DNA from: Spongilla lacustris
Taxonomy: Eukaryota > Porifera > Demospongiae > Spongillida > Spongillidae
Direction of reading: 5' to 3'
NCBI GenBank assembly: GCA_949361645.1
Contig: OX442417.1
Location: 13,939,954 to 14,003,953 of the forward strand
Length of the DNA: 64,000 bases
Positions 12,003 through 21,943 of this stretch are shown here, piece by piece (positions within the stretch are counted from its first letter, which is position 1; the number at the start of each line of letters is the position of its first letter). The translations under genes were made by a program, and so were the position numbers. The notes below the pieces were generated by a model that was given only the letters and a program-made list of their open reading frames with translations, searched no databases and had not been told where the DNA came from.

Positions 12003-12264
12003 AACACACAACCAGGCTACAGGCTGAGTTTGTCCCAAAGCCAGCAAATAATGATTAATTGTTATGGTGCCAGATACAGGATTTGTATGAAATTGAGTGA
12101 GAAAGCCCAAGGGAAGGTGTGGAAGGGGTGCACCACTCCCACCCAGCTAGGGGGCAGCACTCCAGAATTGAAGTCTTGGGCATAGCCCCAGGAGCTGCAA
12201 TACTTACAAAAACACTGTGAATTATTTTTGCTTTATCCAGTTCCATACCTATGAAATAAACTAT

Positions 12265-12552
12265 ACCAAGTATATAAAAACATTCTCTATGAGAAAGTTG
12301 GTGGTATATAGGATTTGAAGGCAATGGTGGTGTAAAAAGGAAGGAAAACAAAGGTTGAAGGAAAAATGAAATAGCCTTATATTTAGCATAAGCATGCACA
12401 ATATAATGTTCCACAATATATGCCAGCTGAATATAGGACTATTTCATTTTTCCTTATTATTCAACCCTTGTTTTCCTGCTTTTTACACCACTATTGTCTT
12501 CAAATCCTATATACCACCAACTTTCTCATAGAGAATGTTTTCATATACTGTT
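12265..12552. mobile_element. Palindromic MITE, copy 2
   Basis: Long inverted repeats run from ACATTCTCTATGAGAAAG inward, with about 120-bp arms and a short centre. It is a diverged member of the family at 3738, 13351 and 60811. No ORF of note. The following stretch 12553-13350 contains nothing I can support. Confidence 0.85.
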
Positions 12553-13350
12553 TCATTGCTTTTTATTCATAACTGGATGCATATGCCTCCAAAAAGTCAT
12601 GATACAATCTAAATACATGTATATGCTACTATCTAAACCTGATACATTGGATATAGAATCATCCTTTATATAGTACTAACTCTGAATGATAAATATTGTT
12701 CAGTCTATTAGCAATGCTACTCAGTTTTAATATAAAAGTAGTGATACAAGCAAAATTTAATCTTCTCATATAGGTCTGTTTTCATCTTCATAATGACAGC
12801 AACAGGTGTGTCCATTATCTCTACCTTCATTACAGTACTCTGCAAATTAAAGTGATCTATGTCAACTTAACTTCCCCTCACTCCATGCACCAGATGATGC
12901 ACTCAGCATGCTTAAAAATGTACTTAACAAGCAGGGTCCTTCACAAGCAGCTACGATGCATGTGCCCACCAAGACTGTTTGTATTGAAGCCATACCTCCT
13001 GTACATGTATGATATCAGCAATCACACATCTGACCTCTGCTAAATCATTTAGAGATTGATTATCCAGATTTTAATTCAACTAATATTTCCTGAATGGCTA
13101 ACTTTAAGGCATTACGTCTACCAATGTTTGCCCCACAACCGGAGTTTTAGCTGGAACGTCGTTCAAAATTATGAACAGCTCAGGGTCAGACAATATTAAA
13201 ATTTCTGTTTCACTGACTTGGACTTCAGGTAATGTCTCCCATGTTTTGTTTAATGGTAGGTATGTAGTGGCAGAGGATATAGGCATGACATCATGCATCT
13301 ACTAAAGTGTCAGCTGCTCACTATTAGTAAAAATAGAAGTTGTAATTATG

Positions 13351-13630
13351 TACAAGATATAAAAAACATTCTCTCTGAGAAAGTTAGTGGTATATAGGAT
13401 TTGAAGGCAATGGTGGTGTAAAAAGGAAGGGAACAAGGGATTCAGTGGAGATACAATGATTATTCCTATATTTAGCACTGTATAGAACGTCATTACAATT
13501 ATGTTGCTAAATATAGGAATAATCATTGTATCTCCACTGAATCCCTTGTTCCCTTCCTTTTTACACCACCATTGCCTTCAAATCCTATATACCACTAACT
13601 TTCTCAGAGAGAATGTTTTTTATATCTTGT
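13351..13630. mobile_element. Palindromic MITE, copy 3 (best preserved)
   Basis: A nearly perfect palindrome of about 280 bp. It starts ACAAGATATAAAAAACATTC and ends with the reverse complement. The arms are about 125 bp, separated by a spacer of about 30 bp. Single-stranded DNA or RNA from it would form one long hairpin. Confidence 0.9.
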
Positions 13631-13870
13631 TTCATTCATTTTTTTAAATAAGTGACTACTAGTATACAGGTGTACATGTAATACAATGTAGATAGACGAT
13701 CGTACGATAAAATCCAGCCTTTATTGTAATTCCCATTTTAATTTATTGCCTAGCAACACAATGTTTACAGTTATGTTACATTTGCAGCTGTTCCATTAGT
13801 TAGAAACTCGCGCGCCAAGCTTTCCCTCGTAGAAGCTCGTTTCTCGTCTGAATTCAGTTCATAACGTCGC
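13631..13870. repeat. Duplicated flank shared with 5150-5310
   Basis: Both sites share, in order, CGATAAAATCCAGCC, TTGCCTAGCAACACAATG, CAGCTGTTCCATTAGTT and GCGCGCCAAGCTTTCCCT directly after a palindromic MITE. MITE and flank were therefore copied together, or the element is longer than its palindrome. 13871-14290 shows no supported gene. Confidence 0.75.
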
Positions 13871-14289
13871 ATCTTAGAAGCTCGCACCGCAACAGAATTC
13901 TTTTCCTTCGACTCAGATTTGCTCTGTACATGTCACGAGCAGACGCCCGCCTTTGTTCAGCATCCGAACTGGGGAGGACTCTAACTCATAGCCTCGATTT
14001 AGGAGGTATTCCTCTCTTCGCTTAGTTTTCCTCTTTCGTAGCCATAAAGCAATTTGACAAAAACAACTTCGCTAGCTTAAAATGGTGAGCAAAACTATAA
14101 ATATAAATGAAACTCCCACCTGTTCCAATCATATCACGATACATTTTGTGAAACATTGTCATGGAAACGGTTTTAATATAGGTAACTCTATAGCTCTCTA
14201 TATTACGTACGTATATCTTGGCGCGCGAGAACAGCTGCAAATTTCGTATATCGGTTACATTCTTTATTTATATATCTGATATCTGAAGA

Positions 14290-14636
14290 TGTATTGTCAG
14301 GAAATTCTACGATTTTTGGTGTAACTGGCGCTATTTAAAACCTTTCCTATCTCGAGTTATACTCACCCATAAAGACGACGACGACGACGACGACGACTAT
14401 GGACAAATTACGGTCTGGGAACGAGAACACGAGCTTTTTTGTTCTTTTAAAGTAGACGGTCTGGCGACTTGAACAAAATATGAAAATGATCGTCTTTCCA
14501 TTGTGGATCGATAGCAATAAAGAGCTACGCTATCCGTTTCTCGGTTCGTGAGTCATACGCGGGGCGCGGTTTTTTAACGATATTCATGATACGGCACAAA
14601 TCCTATATGAGAGTTACTGCCGTAACTCTCGATAAG
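14290..14636 (-). mobile_element. Terminal part of PIF1-helicase-type (Helitron-like) element, minus orientation
   Basis: The reverse complement begins TTATCGAGAGTTACGG, with a 7-9 bp inverted repeat GAGAGTTAC/GTAACTCTC, followed by ATATAGGATTTG. The same terminus begins elements at 50054 and 61711 on the plus strand. A (GAC)n run lies inside. The element end abuts the 19-bp satellite. Confidence 0.65.
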
Positions 14637-15958
14637 TGGAGGAGTAGGTAGGAGGGGAGGAGTAGGGATAGGAGGGGAGGGAGTATTGGAGGACTAGGGG
14701 AGGAATATGGGTAGAATGGGAGGAATAGGGGTAGGAGGGGAGGAGTAGGATGAAGGAGTAGTGGTAGGGGGAGGAGTAGTGGTAGGAGGGGAGGGTAGGG
14801 ATAGGAGGGGAGGAGTAGTGGTAGGAGGGGTGGAGTAGGGGTAGCAGGGGTAGGAGGGGAGGAATAGGGAGGAGTAGGGGTAGGAGGGAGGAGTAGGGGT
14901 AGGAGGGAGGAGTAGGGGTAGGAGGAAGGAGTAGGGGTAGGAGGGAGGAGTAGGGGTAGGAGGGAGGAGTAGGGGTAGGAGGGAGGAGTAGGGGTAGGAG
15001 GGAGGAGTAGGGGTAGGAGGGAGGAGTAGGGGTAGGAGGGAGGAGTAGGGGTAGGAGGGAGGAGTAGGGGTAGGAGGGAGGAGTAGGGGTAGGAGGGAGG
15101 AGTAGGGGTAGGAGGGAGGAGTAGGGGTAGGAGGGAGGAGTAGGGGTAGGAGGGAGGAGTAGGGGTAGGAGGGAGGAGTAGGGGTAGGAGGGAGGAGTAG
15201 GGGTAGGAGGGAGGAGTAGGGGTAGGAGGGAGGAGTAGGAGGGAGGAGTAGGGGTAGGAGGGAGGAGTAGGGGTAGGAGGGAGGAGTAGGGGTAGGAGGG
15301 AGGAGTAGGGGTAGGAGGGAGGAGTAGGGGTAGGAGGGAGGAGTAGGGGTAGGAGGGAGGAGTAGGGGTAGGAGGGAGGAGTAGGGGTAGGAGGGAGGAG
15401 TCGGGGTAGGAGGGAGGAGTAGGGGTAGGAGGGAGGAGTAGGGGTAGGAGGGAGGAGTAGGGGTAGGAGGGAGGAGTAGGGGTAGGAGGGAGGAGTAGGG
15501 GTAGGAGGGAGGAGTAGGGGTAGGAGGGAGGAGTAGGGGTAGGAGGGAGGAGTAGGGGTAGGAGGGAGGAGTAGGGGTAGGAGGGAGGAGTAGGGGTAGG
15601 AGGGAGGAGTAGGGGTAGGAGGGAGGAGTAGGGGTAGGAGGGAGGAGTAGGGGTAGGAGGGAGGAGTAGGGGTAGGAGGGAGGAGTAGGGGTAGGAGGGA
15701 GGAGTAGGGGTAGGAGGGAGGAGTAGGGGTAGGAGGGAGGAGTAGGGGTAGGAGGGAGGAGTAGGGGTAGGAGGGAGGAGTAGGGGTAGGAGGGAGGAGT
15801 AGGGGTAGGAGGGAGGAGTAGGGGTAGGAGGGAGGAGTAGGGGTAGGAGGGAGGAGTAGGGGTAGGAGGGAGGAGTAGGGGTAGGAGGGAGGAGTAGGGG
15901 TAGGAGGGAGGAGTAGGGGTAGGAGGGAGGAGTAGGGGTAGGAGGGGAGGAGTATAGG
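14636..15958. repeat. G-rich 19-bp satellite, about 55-60 units
   Basis: The unit GGAGGAGTAGGGGTAGGAG repeats almost perfectly from about 14870 to 15945, with degenerate units before and after. One strand carries runs of GG to GGGG every few bases and no C apart from a rare variant. Three long minus-strand ORFs (Pro/Ser/Tyr/Leu-rich, 456-514 codons) exist only because the unit lacks stops in all three frames. Confidence 0.97.
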
Positions 15959-16600
15959 GGTAGTAGTAGGCATAGTGACAGGAAAGGGAAGTAGTGTGGG
16001 TAGTGGTAGTGGTAGGTAAGGAGAAGGGAGGAGTAGGATAGGGGAGGAGTGTGAGTAGTAGTAGTACTAGGTGCAGCTGGAGCCTGTTGAGAAGTGAAAG
16101 GAAATAGGGTGCCCACACCGCTCACTAAAGCGCAAGTCTGATTGCAAAATGCTATCATAAAGAATATCCAGATCAGCTTGAAAATCTTCTATGCATTTTT
16201 GAAATAGTACCTTTGTCCCCAATACAACTTCTATTAGTGAGCAGCTGATATTCATTTGTGCATTTTCATTTTATTGGATGCATGCTGTTATGATGCCTGT
16301 CTTCTATCTCGTCTGCCATTATACACCTATCATTCAGGTCTACTGGTATAGCACAAAGCTGCATTGTATCTGCATCCCACCCTCGTCGCCACTGTGAAGT
16401 ACTGGAATACCCGCACTTGTGACCCAATGGCATCCTGGTTATGAATCAATATCAGCTTAGAGCAGCGATACAAATCACACAGCAATAGGCACACAAATAA
16501 CATCAGTTCGCACCTCCGTCCATCTGTCAGGTATGCCAGACTCCAAATAATCTGGTTTTACTCTGCTGAGCAGTAGCTTAAGTACCTCCGATGAATCTTC
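15959..16600. other. No gene recognised
   Basis: After the satellite this stretch holds unique sequence with only short ORFs and no convincing exon, RNA or terminal repeat. Similarity to beta-helix genes begins near 16600. Confidence 0.5.
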
Positions 16601-18420
16601 TAGAATGTTCTCAAGGGTTAAACTAGGTAATCACAATTACACAATAAATGACAATACTACACTTTTGTATTTCACCAGTATGCTATATTGTACCAACAGA
16701 GGTGACCTGACTGGTCATTTCACCATTATATCATTACCAGAAGGCATCAATGACACCCAAGTACTCTTCTCTCCAACATATGTGCACTTCTGTGGCTGCA
16801 GTGACCCTAAGTTGTGCAATGTCACAAGTCAGTACCAAAGAAAGGCTACCACATATCCTGGTACATGGGACTGTGAGACTTAATGTTACCTCAGTGGGTG
16901 TGATGGAAACAGCCTATCACCTGGTTTAGTTTACACACAAATTGATACCAGTGGTATCAAATCATAGCACTTGAACCAGGCTCAGTGGATAGGAACAGTA
17001 TGTGGTACGATAGAGTACCAAATCAGAAATGGCTTCATTTAAACTGCTTCTGTCCAATATTAACCCTGATAATTCTCCAACAGTCATTGGGATTGAGCTG
17101 CTACCAGGGTTCACACTATCTTCTACTGGTCAGATAAAGTGTGACTATTCTCTGTTCTTCACTTCTCTTGGAGTGGTCTGTAATACATCAGATGGTACTG
17201 TGACTAGAAATAAAACTAACTGGATTGGTGTGTACAATAACACTCTTCCAGCACTGGCTTCAATCTGTCCTTTGGACTACTGCAATAGTAACATAAATAA
17301 GCTGTCCCTAGCATAGGCATAGTGTTTCATTTATCCTGATTGGGGGGGGGGGGGGGGGGGGGGGCTCGTTCATTTATGGTTATGAAACATACGGCAGTTG
17401 TGTACAAGTTATTATCCACTGTGTGCTTAAGTATGCATACTTATTATAATATGGATCTACCAGGCACAATTGGGGTTACACAATGCATTGATTTGATGAA
17501 ATGATGTAATTGTAGTGGATGCTTACACATTATTATATGCACTATAGAAGTATAAAGTAATGAAATCAGTTACTGTGACGATGTATAGGTGATGAAGATT
17601 GAAGACAAAATGTATTCATACGTATATCCTGGGTAGTCTGCTGGGAACATGTACTAGGAGCACTAGAAATGGTCGATTCACTTCATTTGTTACCAATTAC
17701 CACGTGAGATGTCCCAGATGATTGCGGGAATAATGTTAATTATGAACAATTATCCCGGTGGGGGATGAGCCCCAGAGCCCCCCCCGTACTCTACGCCTAT
17801 GGTCCCTAGGTAGGCCTGGGAACTTGTGCATTGGAGGGCGTACTGGCATTGTTTGTGGTCATTGCCATGGTAACCATAATTTGGTTCTTCCAAGTGCCAG
17901 GTGTGCGCAGATATGTGGCTGATCACACTTGTGATGTTTGCAGTGCTGGGTGTCTTACTGGTGGCAGTACTGTTCTTCCTCAACCTCACTGTAACACAAG
18001 GCACTCTATGGGCTCATCTTCTATGCCAGCATTATTCAAGTCAATACTTCAACATTCCATTTAAGACCCTATGAAGGTGATTGTGTCCTTTTGTGAGCCT
18101 TGACCTTGGGCTCCCTCTGTGTTTCTATGATGGTATGGATGATGCTGACAATTAAGGCTGGCCTTCAGTTTGTGTTCCCAGCCTACCTCCTCATCCTCAC
18201 CATGACAGTCATTATGCTCTGCCACTACTGTCTTCAGAGATCTCCAACCTCTTCCACTAGTTCCTGTTGGTATAGATTTCCCATCAAAATAGGAGAAAGA
18301 GCAGTTGGTGTCCTATCTACTCTTATCTATTTGTCATATTCCGAACTGTCATTGATGGTGACATGTAATGTGTGGTTCTATGATGGAATACCTTCATATG
18401 AAGCATACTGTAGTGGTGTT
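16600..18420 (+). pseudogene. Beta-helix/multi-TM gene, degraded copy D
   Basis: Frames at 16605-16883, 17029-17316, 17831-18064 and 18100-18400 align in order with the stalk and membrane part of copy B (HFCGCSDPKLCNVTSQY, NWIGVYNNTLPALASICP, VRRYVADHTCDVCSAG in a shifted frame, AGLQFVFPAYLLILTMTV). The beta-helix half is missing. At least four frameshifts or stops and a 490-bp MITE interrupt it. It ends within the membrane region, where a duplicated intergenic block begins. Confidence 0.88.
17312..17801. mobile_element. hAT-like MITE with 8-bp target duplication GTCCCTAG
   Basis: GTCCCTAG occurs at 17304-17311 and 17802-17809. The element ends are CATAGGC(A/G)TAG inverted repeats. Removing it restores continuity of copy D with its paralogues (TCCCTAGGTAGGCCTGGG). 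The left subterminal region contains a run of about 23 G (17341-17363). The 8-bp duplication plus CA terminus fits hAT. No transposase is visible. Confidence 0.9.
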
Positions 18421-18424
18421 GATG

Positions 18425-18880
18425 GGATCTTGGCAGTATTAAAGATGACAGATGCACCACATCTAGACAGTGTGCAGTGCAAGGTTATGATGTGTAAAGA
18501 TGGCCAAAACAGTGATTTTCAGCTGTCTTTAGTTTAGATAGTATCCTTTTGGCAATGGAGAACAAAAGAGCTAAGTGTCATGGTCTTTAGCTTTGCCTAC
18601 TATTCCAACCTCCTCCCCATGCTGCTGCTTTTATTTATGTTGTCCCAACTCCAGGACAGAGTCTTCACCTTGAACAGGGTGAGCTCCAAGTGGTGGGTGT
18701 GGCTCAGCCAAAGGATCACATGTACCTTGTGCCCTTACTTGACCCATCATGTTAGGTAACAGTGCAGTAGATTATCTAATGCCATTTTGCTCACTGTATT
18801 GCCATATCAAACACACATTAAGCAGTATACCACAATGATATGATGATAATGTTGCAATGATATTTGTATTTGGATTTACA
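18425..18880 (+). repeat. Duplicated intergenic/exonic block, copy 1 of 5
   Basis: The block is shared with 25900-26270, 34370-34875, 37170-37345 and 38720-38945. A possible exon lies after CCAACTCCAG (near 18652) and reads VVGVAQPKDHMYLVPLLDPS. In the 34-kb copy it precedes a GH116 exon, so it may belong to the 5' part of that gene. The block stops abruptly at TTTGGATTT/ACAG, where the BEN gene begins. Confidence 0.7.
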
Positions 18881-18893
18881 GTGTTTTTTACAG

Positions 18894-19690
18894 TGTGGTG
18901 ATTCTTCGGAACAAGAAGTAAGCAGCATGCATGCGTGCAGGATGGGAATCTGGCTAAGTCTTAATTGTGTTTATATCATGCATGTAGCCTCTGTCAGAAC
19001 AGTGCAAGCGAGCCGATACGGGGCGCGATTCAGAAATAGATGGTGGCGATGCTGCTTCAAGTGATAGCACCAGGCGAAGACAAGAAGTATTAGTAAGCAG
19101 CGCGCATGCAGGATGGGAATCTAAAGTCTAAACTGTGTCTATATCATGTAGCCTCAGTGGAAGCAAGGTGATATGCGGCGCAATTCTGATGGTGGCGATG
19201 CTGCTTCAAGTGATAGCACCAGGCGAAGACAAGAAGTAAGCAGCGCGCATGCAGGATGGGAATCTAACGTCTAAACTGTGTCTATACCATGTAGCCTCAG
19301 TGGAAACAAGGTGATATGCGGCGCAATTCTGATGGTGGTGATGCTGCTTCAAGTGATAGCACCAGGCGAAGACAAGAAGTAAGCAGCGTGCATGCAGGAT
19401 GGGAATCTAAAGTTTGAACTGTGTCTATATCATGTAGCCTCAGTGGAAGCAAGCTGATATGTGGCACAGTACAGGTGGTGGCGATGCTGCTTCAAGTGAT
19501 AGCACCAGGCAAAGACAAGAAGTAAGCAGCGTGCATGCATGCAGGATGGGAATCTAAAGTTTGAACTGTGTCTATATCATGTAGCCTCAGTGGAAGCAAG
19601 CTGATATGTGGCGCAGTACAGGTGGTGGCGATGCTGCTTCAAGTGATAGCACCAGGCGAAGACAAGACGTAAGCAGCGTGCATGCAGGAT
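18894..19690 (+). repeat. About 144-bp exon-plus-intron tandem array, 5-6 units
   Basis: The period is 142-146 bp. Each unit is an 84-nt exon (105 in the first full one) ended by GTAAGCAGC and followed by an intron of 59-63 nt ending in TAG. The exon length is a multiple of three and no unit contains an in-frame stop. After the last unit the intron lengthens and the repeat ends. Confidence 0.9.
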
Positions 19691-20715
19691 GGGGATCTAA
19701 AGTTTGAACTGTGTCTATGATGTCATAATCCAAGCCCCTGCAGAGTGTAGAGCAGCATAAACGAGCCATTCTATTGGATGCAATACAGGGAGCTACCAGT
19801 TCACATGTTTCTAGTGACTGGGCCAGGGTTCGTGAGCATGCATGCATGGAATGTGCTGTGCAACATGCATTTATTTTAATTCTGCAGTTTTCTGGTCATG
19901 AGCAGTCTCCTTCATTGAAGAGTGTAAGCTATAACTTACATTTGTAGATAATACTGTCACATTTTGCCATACATGCCAGCAGTTTAGCAGTTCAGAGTCT
20001 GAACAATCACAGGTAAAAGCATATATATGGCACTGAATGAATGTAAAAAGAAATAACTATGTACATGTACATGTATACTTTTACTTTTTCATGTGGAAGA
20101 ATCAAGAAATGGTACGTGATTACTGTGTTATTCAATATAAATGACTTCTTTTCTGTTACAGATTACACTGTTAATGAGCATAAATGGCAAGCTCAGTAAC
20201 ATACTTGACCATATCTCTGAACAAGCCAAATCAGTGTAAGCCCAGCTACGAATAGTGTATTATATATATATGTATAAAATGATATACATGTAGTTCTAAG
20301 AAGGAAAGCTCAGCAGTGGAGTTTGCCTAGGAGTCACGTAATGAAGAGGATTGGGTTAGTTTTAGAATAGCAATTTTTATGTGCTAATCCCTTGTATTTA
20401 CATCCAGTTCAATGGTGTTAATTTAACACTAATTCCAAAGAGAAACATTTACACCTATGGCTTGTCGCTGCTTGACATCTTCTTTTCAAAGAAAGTACTT
20501 CGGGAATCCCTGCTTTTTCCTTCTATGAAAAGCCGAAAGCCTTCACTGTGTCCAGAAAAGGTTCAGCGGATAATTGGTAAACAAACATACACAAGATTAT
20601 TCTTACTGACTTGTTGTTCATGGTCGTAGCAACAATCAAGAGGCAGTTCCCAACAGAACCCTTTGATCTTGCAGTTTTCACAACGAAGGCGAACCAGAAG
20701 TGCCGAGATAGTTGA
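18894..20715 (+). CDS. BEN-domain protein gene with tandemly amplified exon
   Basis: Exons read from splice signals: 18894-18917 (possibly from 18882), 18988-19092, 19152-19235, 19295-19378, 19438-19521, 19585-19668, perhaps 19888-19923, 19948-20012, 20162-20233, 20408-20576 and 20630-20715 (stop TGA). The last two, in matching phase, encode a BEN domain: LIPKRNIYTYGLSLLDIFFS, a KPSLCPEKVQRII helix and NQKCRDS at the very end. BEN domains bind DNA or chromatin partners in nuclear proteins (known). Before it are a C-x2-C/Ser-rich piece and a helix (SINGKLSNILDHISEQAK). Five near-identical small exons upstream encode repeats ending DGGDAASSDSTRRRQE, an acidic/Ser then basic segment. The 5' end seems lost at the block boundary at about 18881, so expression is uncertain. 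The junction around 19923-19948 is unsettled. Confidence 0.68.
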
Positions 20716-21056
20716 GCTTGAACAAAATGACGTCAATCAACTCTAAAACGACTTACTGTTTTTCCCCTAGTTATTTTTCATGTATTGTGCTGTTAATCTT
20801 TCATACACTGTGTGGCATTGCATGAGTGTAATTTACATGGGGCATCTTACATGGCCATGAAAGGACGTGTAAGATCTGTTCCATTTTCATGCCAAGACTT
20901 GACATAGATCCCAGTCAAGTCTTGTCAAGAAGTCATGGTAAGTCTTGGCAAGACTTGGAGAATTTTTTTCTTAGGGAGCGAACGCGGTTCACCAAGTACG
21001 ATGGCCGACAGGGACGCGGTGACCTCTACTCACCGTCGCAAGATAGCCTTTCATGA

Positions 21057-21943
21057 GGTGGTGCATTCGTCGCGCGTTGTCGCCCATCTCGTTCACGGAG
21101 CTATTCCCCTCGTTCCCACAGGCGACGTCGACACTCGAGCCACTCGGACGACTCCAGTGACTCGAGAAGCTCGCGGTCCAGCAGGTCATCCTCGAGTCGG
21201 CATAGGAGCAGACGCCGATCACGCCAGCACCACCGGAGACGATCCAGCAGCCTCGAGGAGTTCTCTGAATCCCCCTTCTCCTCTTGTGTAACCGCTCCCG
21301 CCAGGCACCTCGTGAGACGGATCAGGAAAGGTAAATTTGTCAAATTTGATAGATTGTTGCCACCTGTACTAGACGAGGTATTTACTGTTCAGCAGGGGAA
21401 GCGTACAGGGGATAAGGGGTTGAGCAAGAGGCATATCGGGGATTTCGCTAATTGGGTTGAGGCATGGAATATATTCCTGGCAATCCGGGTGCAAGCATTT
21501 CCCCACACTGCTTTACAAATGATAAAATACCAAGCTATCATGTGCCAGTTGTTTAGCTCGTATCCTGTGGGTGTGTGCATCAAATATGACAGCTTGTTTA
21601 GACAGGCTGTCGCCAGGGACAAAGCTCGCCTCATCCCTTGGACCAGGTAAAGGAGGACATCCTGGTTTGGTGTGCGACCCACCATCCTTTTCGCTCCAAG
21701 CCGAACCCCATCTCTGCAGGCACCACACCCTCCTTCCGACCAACCATTACCAGTGGCTCCACCACCACCCAGTCTGGCGGATATGTCACTCACTCCATCA
21801 CGGGTCAGGAGATCTGCCGGCGCTTTAACTACAGCACTTGCTCCCGAGTCAGCTGTGCATTTGCCTACAAGTGCTGGATCGCAGGTTGTGGGGGTGACTA
21901 CTCTGGCAAGACCTGTCCCAGGGCCGTTGGGGTCCCTGGCTGA
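21057..21943 (+). pseudogene. Gag-like ORF of the DIRS-order element
   Basis: The frame starts with an Arg/Ser-rich stretch (RSRSYSPRSHRRRRHSSHS), continues with HIGDFANWVEAWNIFLAIR, and ends with a Cys/His segment (FNYSTCSRVSCAFAYKC) before a stop. An in-frame TGA near 21051 separates it from its presumed start. It would bind the element's RNA and form particles. SR-rich gag N-termini and a Cys-rich tail are common in this order (general knowledge). Confidence 0.65.

Noticed and set aside
11687..12185. ORFs of alternating Thr-His or Val-Cys
   Set aside because: Direct consequence of the CA repeat.
14603..16158. Three overlapping minus-strand ORFs of 456-514 codons (Pro/Ser/Tyr/Leu repeats)
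   Set aside because: A 19-bp unit without stops opens all three frames and cycles through the same peptide. This is an artefact of the satellite, not a proline-rich protein.
18894..19690. Reading the 144-bp array as a plain minisatellite or CRISPR-like array
   Set aside because: Splice signals, constant exon length divisible by three and uniform absence of stops fit an exon-intron repeat better, and the BEN exons follow in frame.
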